From Pleomorphochaeta sp. (GTDB taxonomy: Bacteria; Spirochaetota; Spirochaetia; Sphaerochaetales; Sphaerochaetaceae): 63,117 nucleotides of DNA. Where the stretch lies: assembly GCA_028532815.1 (NCBI GenBank), contig JAQQAS010000066.1, forward strand, positions 1-63,117, read 5' to 3'. The notes beneath the pieces were generated by a model, which had not been told where the DNA came from, did no database searches, and saw nothing but the letters and a program-made list of their open reading frames with translations. How positions within the stretch are numbered: the first letter of the stretch is position 1; each line of letters opens with the position of its first letter. A program made the position numbers and the translations under genes. This document shows positions 43,847 through 52,728 of this stretch, in pieces.

Positions 43847-44920
43847 TTATTGTTTTTTTAAAGTTTCATGAGCTGGCTTTTCAAACCAATGTTTAGTATC
43901 GTTTGCAATTTTAACAAGTGTTAACATAACTGGCACTTCAACAAGAACTCCAACTATTGTAGCTAGTGCAACAGGAGATGTTGTACCAAATAATGCTATA
44001 GCAACAGCTACTGAAAGTTCAAAGAAGTTCGATGCTCCAATCATACCAGCTGGAGCTGCAATATTATGTTTTAGTTTTAATAATCTTGCTGCTAAGTAGG
44101 CAATAAAGAAGATAAGGAATGTTTGAATTGTTAGTGGAATTGCAATTAACAATATGTGTAATGGGTTTTCTAAAATTACATCACCTTGGAAAGAAAATAT
44201 AATAATTAGTGTTAATAGCAAGCCGGCAATAGTAATATTGCCAAATTTTGGAATAAAGGATTCATTAAAATATTTTTCACCTCTATTTTTAACAACTGAA
44301 ATTCTAGTTAATACACCTGCCACAAGAGGGATAACTACAAATAAAACAACTGATAGAATAAGAGTATCCCATGGGACTTGAACTCCACTAACACCTAAAA
44401 GGAAAGCTACAATTGGGGTAAATGCAACTAATATAATTAAGTCGTTTGTTGCAACTTGTACAACTGTATAAGCGGGGTTCCCTTTTGTTAAATGACTCCA
44501 TACAAATACCATAGCTGTACATGGCGCAGCTCCTAATAGAACAGCCCCAGCTAGATAATCTTTTGCAAGATCTGCAGGAATTATTGCTTTAAATACTACA
44601 AAGAAGAAAAAAGATGCAATCAAGTACATAGTGAATGGCTTTATTAGCCAGTTAACAACCCAAGTTAAATATAATCCTTTTGGGTTCTTTCCAACGTTTT
44701 TAACACTTTGGAAATCAACTTTCATCATCATTGGATAAATCATAATCCAAATAAGAATTGCAATAGGTATTGAAACATTTGCATATTCAAATTTACCTAA
44801 AAATTCTGGAATAGCTGGAGTGAATTTTCCAATTAAAATTCCTACTACCATACATAGGGCTACCCATAATGTAAGATACTTTTCAAAAAAACTTATATCT
44901 GCTGACTTATTTTTGTCCAT
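43847..44920 (-). CDS. acr3: Acr3-family arsenite efflux transporter
   Basis: A 357-residue membrane protein with about ten helices. The hallmark Cys of Acr3 is in GAAPCTAMVFVWSH, where it is essential for transport. It exports As(III) with the proton motive force, alone or coupled to ArsA. AGGAG lies 9 bases before the ATG. It follows arsR by 68 bases. Confidence 0.93.
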   Translation of the reverse strand: MDKNKSADISFFEKYLTLWVALCMVVGILIGKFTPAIPEFLGKFEYANVSIPIAILIWIMIYPMMMKVDFQSVKNVGKNPKGLYLTWVVNWLIKPFTMYLIASFFFFVVFKAIIPADLAKDYLAGAVLLGAAPCTAMVFVWSHLTKGNPAYTVVQVATNDLIILVAFTPIVAFLLGVSGVQVPWDTLILSVVLFVVIPLVAGVLTRISVVKNRGEKYFNESFIPKFGNITIAGLLLTLIIIFSFQGDVILENPLHILLIAIPLTIQTFLIFFIAYLAARLLKLKHNIAAPAGMIGASNFFELSVAVAIALFGTTSPVALATIVGVLVEVPVMLTLVKIANDTKHWFEKPAHETLKKQ

Positions 44921-44965
44921 ACTAAAATACTCCTAATTATCTTTTTCTCTTATATAATAAATGAT

Positions 44966-44999
44966 GTTTGAAATGTGCTAAGCAAGCACTATATCAAAC
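44966..44999 (-). other. Intercistronic stem-loop at the arsR-acr3 junction
   Basis: Outer arms GTTTGA (44966-44971) and TCAAAC (44994-44999) and inner arms GTGCT (44975-44979) and AGCAC (44985-44989) form an 11-bp interrupted hairpin overlapping the arsR stop codon. Such structures commonly set different stabilities for the regulator and pump parts of an mRNA. No T-run. Confidence 0.45.
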
Positions 45000-45327
45000 A
45001 ATTACATATATTTTCTGATTTGCACTTTTTCATTTTTTTGTAATCTTCTTGATAGCTTGGTAACTCTTTCAACCTTTTTTCTAGATATACCCAAAGTTCT
45101 TGGTTTTCTTGGATAAAGTTATTATTGATTTTGTAATATGACCATTGAGCTTTCTTGTAGCTTTCTAATATGCCACTAGCTTTTAAGTTAGATAAATGAC
45201 GTGAAATATTAGATTGTTTTAGGCTAAGACAATTTTCAATCTCACATACACACATATCATTTTCCAATAGAAGTGATAATATCCTAAGTCTGCTCTCTTC
45301 TGCTAAAGCTTTAAATATTTCTACCAT
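44989..45327 (-). CDS. arsR: ArsR arsenic-responsive repressor
   Basis: A 112-residue SmtB/ArsR winged-helix repressor. As(III) is sensed by MCVCEI in the recognition-region helix (ELCVC-type motif near residue 26); the DNA-recognition helix is SLKQSNISRHLSNLKASGI. Further cysteines lie at the C-terminus (KCKSENICNC), giving an extra possible metal site. First gene of the ars operon, negatively autoregulated by the operator at 45411-45426. Confidence 0.95.
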   Translation of the reverse strand: MVEIFKALAEESRLRILSLLLENDMCVCEIENCLSLKQSNISRHLSNLKASGILESYKKAQWSYYKINNNFIQENQELWVYLEKRLKELPSYQEDYKKMKKCKSENICNCLI

Positions 45328-45410
45328 AATTTTTTTCCCTTGTTTATTTATATTACTATATGCTCATTTACTCATATTAACTATTAAAAAAATATAATTC
45401 TCTTTTGTAT

Positions 45411-45426
45411 ATGAGTAATTACTCAT
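45411..45426 (-). promoter_or_regulatory. ArsR operator: perfect 16-bp palindrome
   Basis: ATGAGTAATTACTCAT is a perfect palindrome of the kind bound by ArsR/SmtB dimers. A partial copy (ATTTACTCAT, 45367-45376) lies about 40 bases closer to arsR. The palindrome begins just after the -10 box and covers the expected start of transcription, a classical repressor position. Confidence 0.75.
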
Positions 45427-45428
45427 GA

Positions 45429-45457
45429 AAGATAGCATACAATAAAAAGCCTGTCAA
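45429..45457 (-). promoter_or_regulatory. ars operon promoter
   Basis: On the minus strand TTGACA (complement of 45452-45457), a perfect -35, is followed after 17 bases by TATCTT (complement of 45429-45434). Start of transcription is expected near 45422, inside the ArsR palindrome. Confidence 0.65.
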
Positions 45458-45827
45458 TTGTTTTGAAGGGAATAGGGGGAAGGTAGATGTATATAAATTT
45501 TATTATAAATAAGGTTTTAAATTGAAATTTTATATATCCTATTAAATATTTTGATTGCTAATTTAATGTTCTTATAATACTATATAGCAATATTAAATTA
45601 TACAATTAAATAAAAATAAGCCATTATTTTTACACAGTTGTATAATAATTAAAGGAAAAATAAACTACATTTAAAATACATATATCTCAATTTTCTTAAA
45701 ACCCCTAAATTAAAGTATAACAAACTGATATTAGTTAATATTTTTGATTAAAAGATCAAATTTCTTAGAATTTGAGAGGTTGCTAATGCGTATTATATTT
45801 ATTAGTTTTCCATTATAGGAGTTACAA

Positions 45828-47726
45828 GTGGTAAAGACCGTAGCACAAATGTTTCATAAAAGTACATTAGACAATCCAGAACTAACAATGCTTAGCACTA
45901 AGAATAAAAAAGGTGTTTTTATAGATGAAACATATCGTGAAGTAGAATATAAAGTTATTAGTTTAGCACTAGCCTTATTTGTAAATTTTAGGTTTCAAGA
46001 GCAACAATTAGTTGCAATAATTAGTGATAATAGAAAAGAATGGATATATAGTGATTTAGCTCTTCAGTATTTAAGTTGTGCTGATGTTCCAAGAGGTTTG
46101 GATGCTACAGATATTGAGTTAATACAAATCCTTAATGACACTAAGGTTACAACTTGTTTTGTAGAAAATAATCGTACTATAAAGAGGTTTAATAAGTTAA
46201 AAAAAGATCTGCCTCATCTGAAAAATTTGATACTAATGGAAGATGCTCAAATAACTGAAGAAAGTGAATTCTCAGTTGTAAGATTATATGATTTATTAGA
46301 AAAAGGTCAAACTTTAATTGAAAACGATTCTACTTTAAAAGATAAAATTATTCAAAATCTTGAAACTGGAAAAGAAGATAATTTGGTAACCATAATATTT
46401 ACAAGTGGTACTACAGGCACTTGTAAAGGTGTTATGCTAACTAATAAAAATTATATTCACGAAGTTACTCATTTACAGAAATTTGTGAATAACCAATTTT
46501 TACCTGGACAAAGATGGATGACTGTTCTTCCTATTTGGCACTCTTTTGAAAGATCTGTAGCATATGTTGCAATTTATTTTTCCCAAGCTATGTACTACAG
46601 TAAACCTATTAGTAAAATAATGCTAAGTGACTTTCAAAAAGTTAATCCACATTGGTTTTCATCCGTTCCAAGGATTTGGCAATCAGTTAATAAAACTGTT
46701 GAGAAAAAGATCAGAAAATCAAATAGTTTTACAAAGGCTTTAAGTTTTATTTTGATCAATAATGCTATCAATTTAAGAAAAGGCTATAATAAATTTCATA
46801 ATTTACTACCTCGATATAAAGAGAAAAACTTTAGAGGTTTTGAAGTAGTTGATGGACTTGTAAAGATGGCTGTTCATTATCCTCTTTATTTACTAGGTAA
46901 AAAAATGATGTTTAATAAAATTAAAGGTATTTTTGGAAATAGTTTAATTTGTGGAATTAGTGCCGGCGGCTCAATGCCAAAGGGTGTAGATACTTTCTTT
47001 AATTCTATTGGTATTACTTTGTTAAATGGTTATGGAATGACTGAGACTGCACCAATTATTACTGTCAGAAATCTTGTTAAACCTATTGTAGGTACAATGA
47101 CTTTGGTTGATGGTTATCAAATCAAAATTGTTGATGAAGATAATAAGGAAGTAGGTATTGGTGAAAAAGGTGTTTTACAGGTTAAAGGCCCTCATGTTAT
47201 GAAGGGGTACTATAATAATGAAGAAGCTACAAAACTTGCAATTGATGAAGATGGTTATTTAAACACTGGTGACTTAGTAACTAGAACTATTAATAATGAG
47301 ATTTCAATTGTTGGTAGGGCTAAAGATACTATTGTTTTAGCCGGTGGAGAAAATTTAGAGCCTGTTCCAATTGAAGGTAAATTAAGTGAATTAGATTTTA
47401 TTGATAATGTTATTGTTATTGGGCAAGATAGAAAATATTTATCTGCTTTAATTGTTCCAAATGTAAATTCTATAAAAGAGTTGATGGGACAATTAAATGA
47501 AAAATATAAAGATGATAAAGAGCTTTTACATAATTATATCAAAGAAAAAATTGATGAAAAAATAAATTGTAAACTAGGTTTTAAAAAGCATGAATTGATT
47601 AATAGATTTGTAATTCTTGATAAACCTTTTGAGGTTGGTAAAGAATTAAGCTCTAAACTTGAGTTAAAACGTAATATTATTATGGAGTATTATAAAAAAG
47701 AAATTGAGATGCTTTATGCTCATTAG
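45828..47726 (+). CDS. AMP-forming long-chain acyl-CoA synthetase
   Basis: A 632-residue adenylate-forming enzyme. Motifs: IIFTSGTTGTCKGVML (P-loop near 190), GYGMTETAP (near 402), YLNTGDL and VLAGGENLEP. It activates fatty acids to acyl-AMP and then acyl-CoA. Length and motif order match the long-chain (FadD/FACS) group, close to spirochaete and eukaryote-like synthetases. Start is GTG with AGGAG 6 bases upstream. It stands alone; a terminator follows. Confidence 0.9.
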   Translation: MVKTVAQMFHKSTLDNPELTMLSTKNKKGVFIDETYREVEYKVISLALALFVNFRFQEQQLVAIISDNRKEWIYSDLALQYLSCADVPRGLDATDIELIQILNDTKVTTCFVENNRTIKRFNKLKKDLPHLKNLILMEDAQITEESEFSVVRLYDLLEKGQTLIENDSTLKDKIIQNLETGKEDNLVTIIFTSGTTGTCKGVMLTNKNYIHEVTHLQKFVNNQFLPGQRWMTVLPIWHSFERSVAYVAIYFSQAMYYSKPISKIMLSDFQKVNPHWFSSVPRIWQSVNKTVEKKIRKSNSFTKALSFILINNAINLRKGYNKFHNLLPRYKEKNFRGFEVVDGLVKMAVHYPLYLLGKKMMFNKIKGIFGNSLICGISAGGSMPKGVDTFFNSIGITLLNGYGMTETAPIITVRNLVKPIVGTMTLVDGYQIKIVDEDNKEVGIGEKGVLQVKGPHVMKGYYNNEEATKLAIDEDGYLNTGDLVTRTINNEISIVGRAKDTIVLAGGENLEPVPIEGKLSELDFIDNVIVIGQDRKYLSALIVPNVNSIKELMGQLNEKYKDDKELLHNYIKEKIDEKINCKLGFKKHELINRFVILDKPFEVGKELSSKLELKRNIIMEYYKKEIEMLYAH

Positions 47727-47747
47727 TATTAATTTGTAAATTATAAT

Positions 47748-47784
47748 AAACACTTGAAAACTTTATGGTTAACTTCAAGTGTTT
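47748..47784. terminator. Bidirectional terminator after the acyl-CoA synthetase
   Basis: AAACACTTGAA (47748-47758) pairs perfectly with TTCAAGTGTTT (47774-47784), 11 bp, loop 15 bases, followed by TTATTTT on plus and T-rich on minus. It separates two convergent genes. Confidence 0.75.
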
Positions 47785-47808
47785 TTATTTTAGATTATTC
47801 AATTTAAG

Positions 47809-48747
47809 TTAAAATATAAAAGTTGATCCAACGCATGATAAATTACATTTATCTTTAAATTCATTTATGAATTGAGAGATTGCATAAATACCTGTACAAT
47901 GCATTGGAACTACAATATTGGGATTCATTTGTTTTAAAGCTTCTATAGTTTTTTTTGTAACTTTTGAATCTATATTAGGTGGTAAATGAAATCCACCAAT
48001 TACTCCATGAATTTTATCAATTGCTGTTATCGCTTGAGCATATTTAATTGTGTTAATAATTCCTGCATGTGCACAGCCTGAAATTATGAGCAATCCTTTA
48101 TCTTTAATATTGATTACTATTGCTTGATCATCAAGGATATTATCAAATTCCTTTACTCCATTTCTAGTTAGGTAAGATTCATATTCTAATTTTTCAAAAT
48201 CTGTTGTTCTTGGAATTTCTCCTGTTACCGCAAATAATTTATTGTTAGGACTATAAGGGTTTAAAGAATCAATTATTGAATTCCCATGACTTAAAATTGT
48301 TTTTCTTTCTGGACAATCATTTATAATTGAAACTCCATTTTCAACAAAAGTTCTTCCACTTAGAAATACATCTGGGTGAGCTATTACTTGAGCATTTTCA
48401 TCTAATTGTGAGATAACCCAAGAAAGTCCATGGGTATGATCGCTGTGTGCATGACTTATTACTAAAGACTTTACTGTTTTTAAATTTAAACCCAAAATGT
48501 CTATATTATTTTTTAGAGAAACTCCATTCTCTGCAGTATCGAGTAAAATATCATATTTCACATTATCTTTGTATATCCTTATTAAAAGACATAGACTGTG
48601 TTCAGCCATTAATGGTACTTTTAGTTCTCTTCCATCTTTTGCTCCAATTGCTCTTTTTACATATGGTGTATCTAAAAGAATCCAATCAGCATAATTATCC
48701 ATAATTACAGTTATTTCAACTTTATCCACTGCTTCTAAATTTAACAT
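47809..48747 (-). CDS. MBL-fold metallo-hydrolase, dihydropterin-synthase-like branch
   Basis: A 312-residue metallo-beta-lactamase-fold protein. The metal motif is SHAHSDHTHG (HxHxDH), with further ligands in GCAHAG and GGFHL and PMHCTG. The GCAHAGI and HCTG motifs place it in the group related to archaeal RFA-P synthase-like proteins rather than beta-lactamases. Substrate is unknown. It is monocistronic. The ribosome binding site is weak (AGAAAATATT). Confidence 0.8.
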   Translation of the reverse strand: MLNLEAVDKVEITVIMDNYADWILLDTPYVKRAIGAKDGRELKVPLMAEHSLCLLIRIYKDNVKYDILLDTAENGVSLKNNIDILGLNLKTVKSLVISHAHSDHTHGLSWVISQLDENAQVIAHPDVFLSGRTFVENGVSIINDCPERKTILSHGNSIIDSLNPYSPNNKLFAVTGEIPRTTDFEKLEYESYLTRNGVKEFDNILDDQAIVINIKDKGLLIISGCAHAGIINTIKYAQAITAIDKIHGVIGGFHLPPNIDSKVTKKTIEALKQMNPNIVVPMHCTGIYAISQFINEFKDKCNLSCVGSTFIF

Positions 48748-49052
48748 AATATTTTCTTCTTTATTTTCTTTTTTTTACTATTTTACTTCCTTATTTAATT
48801 ATATATCAATGATAAATACATATTTATTGCCTTTATTTTTGTGTTAAATTTAAGGATTTTTTAAACTTTTGAAAAATAAGAATGTCCTAAAAATTAATAC
48901 ATTTTTATATAATAATGAGTAAAATTTGCTCTTCTCAATTATTTACTGAACACATTAATAATCGTTTTCTATATTACTTGCTATGGTTTTCCTAAAAATA
49001 ATCTTGTATACTTAATATATATGCCGTTACATAAAATTATGAGAGGTGAGAG
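48748..49052. other. Divergent spacer between MBL hydrolase and pyruvate kinase
   Basis: AT-rich with no gene. It must contain both promoters; TATACT (49009-49014) lies near the pyruvate kinase start but the -35 spacing is not convincing. Confidence 0.45.
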
Positions 49053-50504
49053 ATGAAATACAAGACAACTAATGCAAAAATTGTAGCCACCATAGGTCCT
49101 TCTTCGAGAAGTTATGAAATGATAGTTGATATTATAAAGTCTGGAGCAAGAGTTATTAGACTTAATTTTAGTCATGGTGATCATGAAGAACACCAAAGAA
49201 CTGTAGATTGGGCACGCCAAGTTTCTGAGGAGCTTGATATCCCTATTGCTATTTTTCAAGACTTACAAGGACCTAAAATTCGTGTTGGTAAATTAGAAGT
49301 AGATTCTTTTGAGGTAAAGGAAGGAGACACTTTAAAAATTACAACAGAACCTTGTCTTGGTGATAGAAGTCAAATAAGTATCGATTATCCTTATCTACAT
49401 CAAGAAGTTAAATTAGGGGCAAGAATTCTAATTGATGATGGTCTTATAGCTTTAAAAGTTACTGATGTAAAAGGTAAAGTTATTACTACCGAAGTTGTTG
49501 ATGGTGGAACAGTTAAACCTCGAAAGGGTGTTAATTTACCTGAAACTAAATTAAAACACTTGTCTTCTTACACTAAAAAAGATGAGCAAGATTTGGCTTT
49601 TGCTTTTAAAAACAATCTTGATTTTGTCGCTCTTTCATTTGTACGAAGTTCTAGTGATGTTACAGCTTTAAGAAAATTCATGTATAAAACTTATGGTCGT
49701 GATATTCCAATTATTTCAAAGATCGAAAAGCCTGAAGCTGTTACAGATATTACAGATATTATTGCAGAATCTAATGTGATAATGATTGCCCGTGGAGATC
49801 TTGGTGTTGAAACTTCTGCTGAAGAAGTTCCTGTTATACAAAAAAGACTTATTAGAGAATGTAATATAGCTGGGGTCCCTGTTATTACTGCTACTCAAAT
49901 GTTAGAATCTATGATTTCTAATCCAAGACCAACTAGAGCCGAGGCAGGTGATGTTGCAAATGCTATCTTAGATGGAACTAGTGCTGTAATGCTTTCTGGA
50001 GAAACTGCTGCTGGGGATTATCCTTTGCGTGCAGTAGAATTTATGAATAGAATAATTACACATACAGAAGCAAGTTTAACTTACCAAAGACTTGTTTTAG
50101 ATCAAAGATTGAATCAAGAAGATATTGAGATTAACAGAAAGAAAAGTACAACTGAGGCTGTTGGTGTAGCAACACGTGAACTAGCAATGGAAATTAAAGC
50201 AGCTTATATTACTTGTTTTACTCATTCAGGCGGTTCTGCAAGATTGATTTCTAAGTATAGACCTGCTGTTCCAATAATTGCATATAGTCCATTTAAACAA
50301 ACAGCACAACGTCTTGCTCTCTCTTGGGGGGTAACACCAATTATTATCCCTCAATTAAGTTCTCTTGACGAACTGTTTGAGATTGCACCTAAATATTTAC
50401 AAAATCTTGGTGCTATACAACCTGGGGATAAAATAGTTATAACTGCAGGGGTTCCTGTTGGATCTCCAGGGAGAACAAATATGATAAAAGTTGTTGAAAT
50501 TTAA
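49053..50504 (+). CDS. pyk: Pyruvate kinase
   Basis: A 483-residue glycolytic enzyme converting PEP and ADP to pyruvate and ATP. It has the N-terminal VATIGPSSR, substrate motif IRLNFSHGDHEEH, the catalytic KISKIEKPEAV with its Lys, metal residues in MIARGDLGVE, and the ATQMLESMI and NAILDGTSAVMLSGETA motifs. The C-terminal allosteric domain (about 350-483) is complete. GAGAGGTGAGAG precedes the ATG. Strong terminator follows. Confidence 0.96.
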   Translation: MKYKTTNAKIVATIGPSSRSYEMIVDIIKSGARVIRLNFSHGDHEEHQRTVDWARQVSEELDIPIAIFQDLQGPKIRVGKLEVDSFEVKEGDTLKITTEPCLGDRSQISIDYPYLHQEVKLGARILIDDGLIALKVTDVKGKVITTEVVDGGTVKPRKGVNLPETKLKHLSSYTKKDEQDLAFAFKNNLDFVALSFVRSSSDVTALRKFMYKTYGRDIPIISKIEKPEAVTDITDIIAESNVIMIARGDLGVETSAEEVPVIQKRLIRECNIAGVPVITATQMLESMISNPRPTRAEAGDVANAILDGTSAVMLSGETAAGDYPLRAVEFMNRIITHTEASLTYQRLVLDQRLNQEDIEINRKKSTTEAVGVATRELAMEIKAAYITCFTHSGGSARLISKYRPAVPIIAYSPFKQTAQRLALSWGVTPIIIPQLSSLDELFEIAPKYLQNLGAIQPGDKIVITAGVPVGSPGRTNMIKVVEI

Positions 50505-50513
50505 TTATTATAT

Positions 50514-50540
50514 ACGGTCCTATTTCAAGGACCGTTATTT
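50514..50540. terminator. Pyruvate kinase terminator
   Basis: ACGGTCCT (50514-50521) pairs with AGGACCGT (50528-50535), loop 6 bases, followed by TATTTATT. It lies 10 bases after the stop codon and can also act on the convergent gene. Confidence 0.8.
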
Positions 50541-50589
50541 ATTAAAGTTTTGATATTGATAATTAATTTTAATGTAAATAATTATAGTT

Positions 50590-50904
50590 TTAGTTAGCTT
50601 CTTTTTCTAATGCTTCAAGTAAAAAACTAACTGGTCTAAATCCGTCATTGCAAGAAATCATTGCTGATTTACTATTTTTCATCCAACCATCATAAAAATT
50701 TTCTCCACCGTGTGAAAGTGCCATTACAAATGAACTAATGCATTGCCAAGCACTATCACAAAAACCTGCAGGTTTTTTCCAACCATTTGCGATAAACACT
50801 TGTCCTTCTTCCATATCACAAGGATTTTCTAAAGGGTTTTCATATTTTTCAATTAAATCAGTATAACAAGCTTTTCTAATAACAGTTATTTTAACTTTTA
50901 ACAT
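50590..50904 (-). CDS. TIGR04076-family small protein
   Basis: A 104-residue protein of the TIGR04076 family, common in anaerobes and of unknown function. Conserved cysteines appear in RKACYTDLIE, ENPCDM, GFCDSAWQCI and ISCNDGFRPV, with GWKKPAGFC the family core. The Cys pattern suggests a metal or redox role. AAGGAC lies 9 bases before the ATG. Confidence 0.75.
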   Translation of the reverse strand: MLKVKITVIRKACYTDLIEKYENPLENPCDMEEGQVFIANGWKKPAGFCDSAWQCISSFVMALSHGGENFYDGWMKNSKSAMISCNDGFRPVSFLLEALEKEAN

Positions 50905-51250
50905 TAAATTATGTCCTTAATTTTTTAGATAATTTCTTAAAGAGAATGAATTAACAACCTCTTCTTTATAATATATTTTTGCTCAATTTACCTTATTTTA
51001 CAATAGTTGAATAAATTTCTGATGTTAATTTAAATACCTATTAAGCCTTTATAGGCTTTATATAAATTAGACTAATTAAAAAAACTTAATAAGTAATAAT
51101 CTGTTTTTCAAAAATTAAGGTTATCTAACTGTATCATTGTTAACTTTATTATTTGTGTGTTAATCTAATATCGTGATTATCAACTATAAACTGATTGATT
51201 AACAAAATTGCTTTGTTATTGCTCTATAGTTTTAATTTTGGAGGTGTAAA
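50905..51250. other. Gene-free divergent spacer
   Basis: AT-rich, no gene. The Shine-Dalgarno GGAGG of the DUF2200 gene is at 51240-51244. No clear promoter or structure is seen. Confidence 0.4.
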
Positions 51251-51607
51251 ATGGATACTCATAAGATATTTGCAATGAGTTTTAGCAAAGTTTACCCGCT
51301 ATACTTAGCAAAGATTGAGAAAAAAGGTAGAAGTAAATCTGAATTAGATCACATTATCTATTGGCTAACTGGTTATGATGAAGAGGCTTTAAACAAAGTA
51401 ATAAATGATAATATTGATTTTAAAACATTCTTTGAAAAAGCCCCTAATTTAAATCCTAATAGATTTTTAATTAAAGGGATTGTGTGTGGTATTAGGGTAG
51501 AAAATATAGAAAATCCTCTTATGAAAGAGATTCGATATTTAGATAAAGTAGTAGATGAACTTTCAAAAGGGAAGTCTATGGAGAAAATTCTGAGAAAAGA
51601 ATCTTAA
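51251..51607 (+). CDS. DUF2200 family protein
   Basis: A 118-residue cytoplasmic protein of DUF2200, recognised by [32 protein letters not shown] at the N-terminus and WLTGYDE and [29 protein letters not shown]. The family is of unknown function and structure suggests a helical fold. GGAGG lies 7 bases before the ATG. Its last 4 bases overlap the convergent LacI gene, so the two genes share no terminator. Confidence 0.85.
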   Translation: MDTHKIFAMSFSKVYPLYLAKIEKKGRSKSELDHIIYWLTGYDEEALNKVINDNIDFKTFFEKAPNLNPNRFLIKGIVCGIRVENIENPLMKEIRYLDKVVDELSKGKSMEKILRKES

Positions 51608-52629
51608 TTATTAATATCTTTTACAGAGTCTCTAATAACAAGTTCTACATCTAATTGTACATTAGGTTGTTCAATTTCTTGTTTTTTTATTAGTTTCATT
51701 AACATCGATACCGCAATTCGACCTTTATCGCTGGAGTTTTGGTGGATAGTTGTTAGGTGAGGATGAATCATTCTTGAGAAGATATTATCATCAAATCCAG
51801 TAACTGAAATATCCTCAGGCACCCTGATTCCACAATCTTGTAAATAACTTACAGCCTCAGCTGCATAGTAATCTGATGAAAAAACTAAGGCCGTGTAAGG
51901 CATTTCTTTACTTGATAGTTTTGAGTATGTTTTATACCTTTCACTTTTTTCTTTTGAGAGTAGAATTTTTTCATCTAAATCAAGATCTATATTTCTTTCT
52001 TTAAATGCCTTTTGACAACCTCTAAAACGATGTAAATCAGTCCCAGAGAAGAGCGTATCATTTGCAAGAAATATTACTTTTCTATGTCCCATTTCTAAAA
52101 GATATCGAGAAATTAAATAGCCACCTTCTTCATCTTTTAGTCCTACACTATGATATGTTTTATCTTTAGTTGCTAGGTGTGAATCAATAAAAACAACCGG
52201 GCTTTCTACACTATCTAAAATGATTGGGCCAATGTTTCTTGGAACCCATACTAGAATTAATCCAGCGAGTTTCCAAGTTTTTGCAAGACGGACCACTTCT
52301 TCTTTATCTGTTGTTGTATGTAACATGAAAAAGTAGCCCATTGCACGAATTTCTTCTTCCATAGCACCTAAAATTGCTGATGAAAAAGGATCTTCAAGTA
52401 CTGTTTCATTCCAACGAGGTTCCATAAACATAATTACACCAATGATTCGAGAGTCATTTTGCGCAAGAATCATAGCCCCCATATTAGGAGCATAATTATA
52501 TTTTTTTAGATATGTTTCTACTTTCTCGCGAGTTGCTTTAGACACCCTAGCATAATTCCCATGAAGGACATTAGTTACTGTAGTAGGGCTAACACCTGCT
52601 TTTTTAGCAATAAATTTAATCGTTGGCAT
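51604..52629 (-). CDS. LacI-family transcriptional regulator
   Basis: A 341-residue repressor. The HTH at 2-24 includes [17 protein letters not shown] (canonical pattern VSxxTVSxVLxG) with the hinge helix. The periplasmic-binding sensor follows, with [20 protein letters not shown] near 275. It belongs to the sugar ABC/GH4 region and very likely binds the LacI-type operator at 57279-57290. It is separated from the GH4 gene by 99 bases holding a 14-bp stem-loop. Confidence 0.93.
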   Translation of the reverse strand: MPTIKFIAKKAGVSPTTVTNVLHGNYARVSKATREKVETYLKKYNYAPNMGAMILAQNDSRIIGVIMFMEPRWNETVLEDPFSSAILGAMEEEIRAMGYFFMLHTTTDKEEVVRLAKTWKLAGLILVWVPRNIGPIILDSVESPVVFIDSHLATKDKTYHSVGLKDEEGGYLISRYLLEMGHRKVIFLANDTLFSGTDLHRFRGCQKAFKERNIDLDLDEKILLSKEKSERYKTYSKLSSKEMPYTALVFSSDYYAAEAVSYLQDCGIRVPEDISVTGFDDNIFSRMIHPHLTTIHQNSSDKGRIAVSMLMKLIKKQEIEQPNVQLDVELVIRDSVKDINN

Positions 52630-52682
52630 TTTCTACTCTTTTATTATTTTGTTTTGCTTGTATATATATCAGAACAGTAATT

Positions 52683-52722
52683 AAATGTGAAGAAGAAAAC
52701 AAAAATTATCTTCTTCACATTT
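52683..52722 (-). terminator. 14-bp stem-loop between GH4 and lacI genes
   Basis: AAATGTGAAGAAGA (52683-52696) and TCTTCTTCACATTT (52709-52722) form a perfect 14-bp stem with a 12-base AT loop. On the minus strand it is followed by AATTACTG, so there is only a weak T-tract. Probable terminator or mRNA stabiliser at the end of the sugar operon, allowing lacI to be expressed at another level. Confidence 0.65.
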
Positions 52723-52728
52723 GACTTC

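Larger units (their letters stand above)
45328..45827. other. Regulatory spacer between ars operon and acyl-CoA synthetase gene
   Basis: The ars side holds the operator and promoter described separately. From about 45460 to 45827 I see only AT-rich sequence with no gene and no clear promoter except the Shine-Dalgarno AGGAG at 45817-45821. Confidence 0.6.

Noticed and set aside
48970-49020. Promoter of pyk with TTGCTA and TATACT
   Set aside because: The boxes are 23 bases apart, too far for a normal sigma-70 promoter.
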